Shown: positions 60,965-64,000 of the stretch, in pieces | Numbering within the stretch: position 1 is the stretch's first letter | Layout: every line of letters begins with the position of its first letter | Assembly (NCBI RefSeq): GCF_003014595.1 | Contig: NZ_PYGK01000022.1 | Location: 1 to 64,000, forward strand | DNA length: 64,000 bases | DNA from: Chitinophaga ginsengisoli | GTDB lineage: Bacteria > Bacteroidota > Bacteroidia > Chitinophagales > Chitinophagaceae | Direction: 5' to 3' | The notes under the pieces: generated by a model | What the model was told of the DNA's origin: nothing | What the model saw: only the letters and a program-made list of their open reading frames with translations | Database searches by the model: none | Made by a program: the position numbers and the translations under genes

Positions 60965-62881
60965 ATGCAAACTCCTGAAGTAATCAGATGGCTGATGATT
61001 ATCGGCCTGCCCGTACTATGCCTTATTCTCTACAAGTTCATCCTTCGTGTCTTCTTTGGTCTGGTTATCGTACCGGAAGATAAGATCGGTCTTGTAACAA
61101 AGAAATTCGTTCTTGTCGGTAAACAATCACTACCGGAAGGCCGTATCATTGCCACCAATGGCGAAGCGGGTTTCCAGGCGCAAACCCTGGCTCCCGGTGT
61201 TTACTTCGGGAAATGGTTCTGGCAGTATGAAGTGACCTTCCAGTCATTTACAATTATCCCTACCGGTAAGATCGGTCTTGTACTGGCAAAAGACGGTACA
61301 GAACTGCAATCGGGTGCCATTATGGCCCGCCGCGTGGATTGTGATGCATACCAGAATGCGGAATCATTCCTTAACAACGGCGGACAAAAAGGGCGGCAGA
61401 CCGCTATCATGACACCAGGTTCTTATCGTATCAACACCTTCCTGTTTGAAGTAGAGATCACTGATATGACCACTGTACCTGATAATGCGGTAGGTATCGT
61501 TACCACACTGGAAGGCCAGGCTATCGAAACGGGCCAGATCGCGGGTAAGATCATCACAAACCACAACAACTTCCAGGATGCAGACGCATTCCTCGCTAAC
61601 GGCGGGTATAAAGGGCTGCAGGAACAGGTGATCCTCTCCGGTTCTTACTTCCTGAACCCATGGTTTGCCAAAGTGGAAATGCGGCAGATGACGGAAATTC
61701 CGATCAGCCATGTGGGCGTTGTAATCTCTTATGTAGGTAGCGACGGTGAAGACCTCAGCGGTGTAGAGTTCAAACATGGTAACATCGTTGCCAAAAACCA
61801 CAAGGGTGTATGGGCCGACCCACTGGGACCGGGTAAATATCCTATCAACCCTTACATCATGAAAGTGGAATATGTACCTACGACCAACCTGGTGCTGAAC
61901 TGGGCCTCCGCACGGAGCGAAGCGCACCAGCTGGACAAGAACCTGTCTACCATTACCGTACGTAGTAAGGATGGTTTTACCTTCAACCTGGACGTAGCGC
62001 AGATCATTCATATTCCATCTACCGAGGCGCCTAAAGTAATTGCCCGTTTCGGTAATATGAGCAACCTGGTTACACAGGTACTGGAACCTACCATCGGTAA
62101 CTACTTCCGTAACTCCGCGCAGGACGCAGAAGTGATCGACTTCCTGAAGAGCCGTAAGGAAAGACAGGAATCTGCCAAAGAGCATATCGGTAGAGTACTG
62201 GAACAATACAACGTATTCGGTGTGGATACCCTGATCGGTGATATCGTACCTCCTGAAAGCCTGATGAAGACACTGACAGACCGTAAGCTGGCGGAAGAAC
62301 AGAAGGTAACCTACGATACACAGATGCGTGCACAGGAAACCAGGCAGGCACTCGAAAAAGAAACAGCGATCGCTGAAATCCAGAAAGAGATCGTTAAGGC
62401 CGACCAGGGTGTACTGATCGCAGAAAGGATCGCTGATGCTGCCGTTAAAAAGGCTACCGGTGATGCCAACAGCGTACGTCTGCAGGCCAATGCGGAAGCC
62501 GACAGAATGAAACTGCTGGCAAGTGGTGAGGCCGAAAAAGTACGTGTACTGGCGAAAGCAGAAGCGGAAAGAACAGAGCTGATCGCAAAAGCTGATGCTG
62601 AAAAGATCTCCCTGACAGGTAACGCGGAAGCAGAAAAGATCCTCGCTATCGGTAAATCCAGCGCCGAGTCTTATAAACTGGCAGTAGAGGCAATGGGTGG
62701 CAACAACTTTACCCAGTTGAAAGTAATGGAAGCCATCGGTGAGCAGCATATCAAGATCATGCCTGACATCCTCATCGGGGGCGGAGACAGCACCAACGGC
62801 TCTATCAGCGGCTTACTGGGACTGAAGCTCCTGGAGCAACTGGGCAACAAAGAGGAGGGATCCAAAGAAGAGAATAAATAA
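60965..62881 (+). CDS. flotillin-like SPFH-domain protein
   Basis: ATG at 60965 is chosen because MQTPEVIRWLMIIGLPVLCL starts a membrane helix and the upstream codons look non-coding. The 638-residue protein has the N-terminal helix (10-35), the SPFH domain with several repeats of the V-x-x-G-x-I and FLANGGYKGLQEQVI type, and a C-terminal coiled coil rich in Glu-Ala (EAEKVRVLAKAEAERTELIA), followed by a flotillin end. It organises membrane microdomains. No NfeD partner is adjacent. Confidence 0.92.
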   Translation: MQTPEVIRWLMIIGLPVLCLILYKFILRVFFGLVIVPEDKIGLVTKKFVLVGKQSLPEGRIIATNGEAGFQAQTLAPGVYFGKWFWQYEVTFQSFTIIPTGKIGLVLAKDGTELQSGAIMARRVDCDAYQNAESFLNNGGQKGRQTAIMTPGSYRINTFLFEVEITDMTTVPDNAVGIVTTLEGQAIETGQIAGKIITNHNNFQDADAFLANGGYKGLQEQVILSGSYFLNPWFAKVEMRQMTEIPISHVGVVISYVGSDGEDLSGVEFKHGNIVAKNHKGVWADPLGPGKYPINPYIMKVEYVPTTNLVLNWASARSEAHQLDKNLSTITVRSKDGFTFNLDVAQIIHIPSTEAPKVIARFGNMSNLVTQVLEPTIGNYFRNSAQDAEVIDFLKSRKERQESAKEHIGRVLEQYNVFGVDTLIGDIVPPESLMKTLTDRKLAEEQKVTYDTQMRAQETRQALEKETAIAEIQKEIVKADQGVLIAERIADAAVKKATGDANSVRLQANAEADRMKLLASGEAEKVRVLAKAEAERTELIAKADAEKISLTGNAEAEKILAIGKSSAESYKLAVEAMGGNNFTQLKVMEAIGEQHIKIMPDILIGGGDSTNGSISGLLGLKLLEQLGNKEEGSKEENK

Positions 62882-62907
62882 CACTTTCATCCATTTTACA
62901 TACAAAG

Positions 62908-62940
62908 AAAGGGCTGTCCGCTGTAAGTGGACGGCCCTTT
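62908..62940. terminator. terminator of the flotillin gene
   Basis: AAAGGGCTGTCC pairs with GGACGGCCCTTT with one mismatch, followed by TTTT; it can also serve the convergent Fic gene. Confidence 0.85.
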
Positions 62941-62967
62941 TTCTTATGTCTGTTTAGACAGATAGTA

Positions 62968-64000
62968 TCAGTCTGTCTTCAGCACGTAGCTTGTATTTCT
63001 TCCTCCGGAAGATGTTTTTTCCAACATGCCTTTATCAACGAGATCCTGAATATCACGCAAGGCGGTATCCTGTGAGCACTTGGTGATCTTTGCCCATTTT
63101 GAGGAAGTAAGGTTGCCTTCAAAGCCGTCAAATAATTTATTTATCATCAGACGCTGACGTTCATTCAATGCAACAGCAATATGCTTGTCCCAATACCGGC
63201 CCTTTTTCAATACTGCCGATAGTATCTCTTCTGTAGCAATGAGGGTTCGTTCCAGACAGTCAATAAACCATTCCAGCCATCTTGTAATGTCAAGACTTCC
63301 CTTCTGCGTCCTTTCCACTATTTTATAATACGCATTTCTTTCTCTTTTGATCTGCGCAGACATACTGTAAAAGCGGAGACTTGTCTGGTCTGCACGGGCC
63401 AGCTGCATATCTGCAACAGCACGGGCAATACGCCCGTTGCCATCCGCAAAGGGATGGATCGTCAAAAACCACAGGTGTGCAACAGCTGCTTTCAGCACAG
63501 GATCAATATTGATATTCTCATTAAACCAATCCAGAAAAGTCTGTATTTCTTTGGCTATTGTATCGGCATGGGGCGCCTGAAAATGTATCTGTTCCTTTCC
63601 TGCAGCACCGGAAACCACCTGCATAGGACCTTTGGAGTCATCACGCCAGCCTGCTACTGTAATTTTATACATACCACTTCTTCCGGTCGGAAACATGGCA
63701 GCATGCCAGTCAAATAAACGCTCTTCCGTGAGTGGCAGATCATACCGCAACGTAGCATCCAGCATCATCTCTACTACGCCCTCTATATGCCTGTCGGACG
63801 GAATAAGTCCGGGAATGTCCATTCCCAGCTTACGAGCAACCGAGGAACGTACCTGTTCGGGATTCAGAAGTTCCCCTTCTATTTCATTTGTCTTTACAAT
63901 ATCCAACGTCAGGATAGCCAGCATAGCCTCTTCCTGCAAAGGGAACCCTAATGCCTCCATATGTCCCATAATCCGTCCCTGCCTGTGGCGTACGGCACCC
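62968..64000 (-). CDS. Fic-family AMP-transferase-like protein, 5' end cut by the window
   Basis: The frame runs on past 63969 to the window edge (VRHRQGRI, then MGHMEALGF, the usual family opening), so the real start lies outside. It has an N-terminal DUF4172-like region, the inhibitory helix motif KTNEIEGE (form T-x3-E-G), the Fic core HPFADGNGRIARAVAD with the catalytic His, and a C-terminal winged helix (LTSSKWAKITKCSQDTALRD). Fic enzymes transfer AMP or other groups to target proteins. The N-terminal inhibitory helix marks class II, which controls itself. The winged helix suggests it may also bind DNA. Confidence 0.9.
   Translation of the reverse strand, partial: GAVRHRQGRIMGHMEALGFPLQEEAMLAILTLDIVKTNEIEGELLNPEQVRSSVARKLGMDIPGLIPSDRHIEGVVEMMLDATLRYDLPLTEERLFDWHAAMFPTGRSGMYKITVAGWRDDSKGPMQVVSGAAGKEQIHFQAPHADTIAKEIQTFLDWFNENINIDPVLKAAVAHLWFLTIHPFADGNGRIARAVADMQLARADQTSLRFYSMSAQIKRERNAYYKIVERTQKGSLDITRWLEWFIDCLERTLIATEEILSAVLKKGRYWDKHIAVALNERQRLMINKLFDGFEGNLTSSKWAKITKCSQDTALRDIQDLVDKGMLEKTSSGGRNTSYVLKTD

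Noticed and set aside
61364..62749. 461-residue open frame antisense to the flotillin gene
   Set aside because: Its content is the mirror of the biased coiled-coil codons of the flotillin gene; it is Cys/Phe-rich, has no domain and no ribosome site.

Overview
The window looks like a chromosomal segment of a Bacteroidota bacterium, probably a soil Chitinophaga-like member of the Chitinophagaceae. The support is a SusC/SusD pair, many Bacteroidota-type promoters with a TAnnTTTG -7 box, a type IX secretion C-terminal domain, an ECF sigma/FecR pair, a LytS/LytTR system, and many lipoproteins and AraC, TetR, HxlR and Crp/Fnr regulators. No intact tRNA, rRNA or CRISPR array was found.

Layout. 1-5570 is a decayed island. 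It holds the tail of a tyrosine recombinase, a two-gene unit coding for a cupin-like protein and a SLATT two-helix membrane protein (the best candidate for an undescribed defence-type system), broken mepB and alpha/beta-hydrolase genes, a YdeP-type molybdopterin oxidoreductase and a displaced 3' end of a tRNA-Ser gene. 5650-9803 has a secreted repeat-type protein, a secreted epoxide hydrolase and a deleted, frameshifted SGNH hydrolase. 10155-15151 is a SusC/SusD pair with no adjacent glycosidase. 15400-28135 is a run of small stress and detoxification genes: Crp/Fnr, two tandem VOC proteins, S41 peptidase, three AraC regulators, a second epoxide hydrolase, DUF4267 and DUF1772 membrane proteins, quinone-oxidoreductase-like enzyme, pirin, cupin and an M13 peptidase lipoprotein.

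28387-34825 is a clade II nitrous oxide reductase operon: cytochrome c lipoprotein, nosZ, a four-helix membrane protein, nosL, nosD, nosF and nosY. Two perfect ATGAT-N4-ATCAT FNR-type boxes, 54 bp apart, precede it. A convergent gene codes for a twelve-helix NnrS/heme-copper-oxidase-like protein. 36280-43148 has an unknown protein, a T9SS-secreted GH99/71-like protein, a TetR/VOC pair with two matching operators, a divergent HxlR/SDR pair, a 170-bp long inverted repeat and two small genes.

43153-50896 has an ABC-F protein, a sigma/FecR/STN-barrel trio, a 2OG-Fe(II) oxygenase, a 51-residue basic protein and a LytTR/LytS system. 50946-60543 has a PQQ dehydrogenase with a built-in cytochrome domain, a divergent epimerase/Crp pair sharing a palindrome, a seven-heme lipoprotein, a VOC protein and an overlapping pair of unknown genes. 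60965-64000 has a flotillin-like protein and a Fic protein cut by the window edge. All calls come from reading the sequence; no database search was run.
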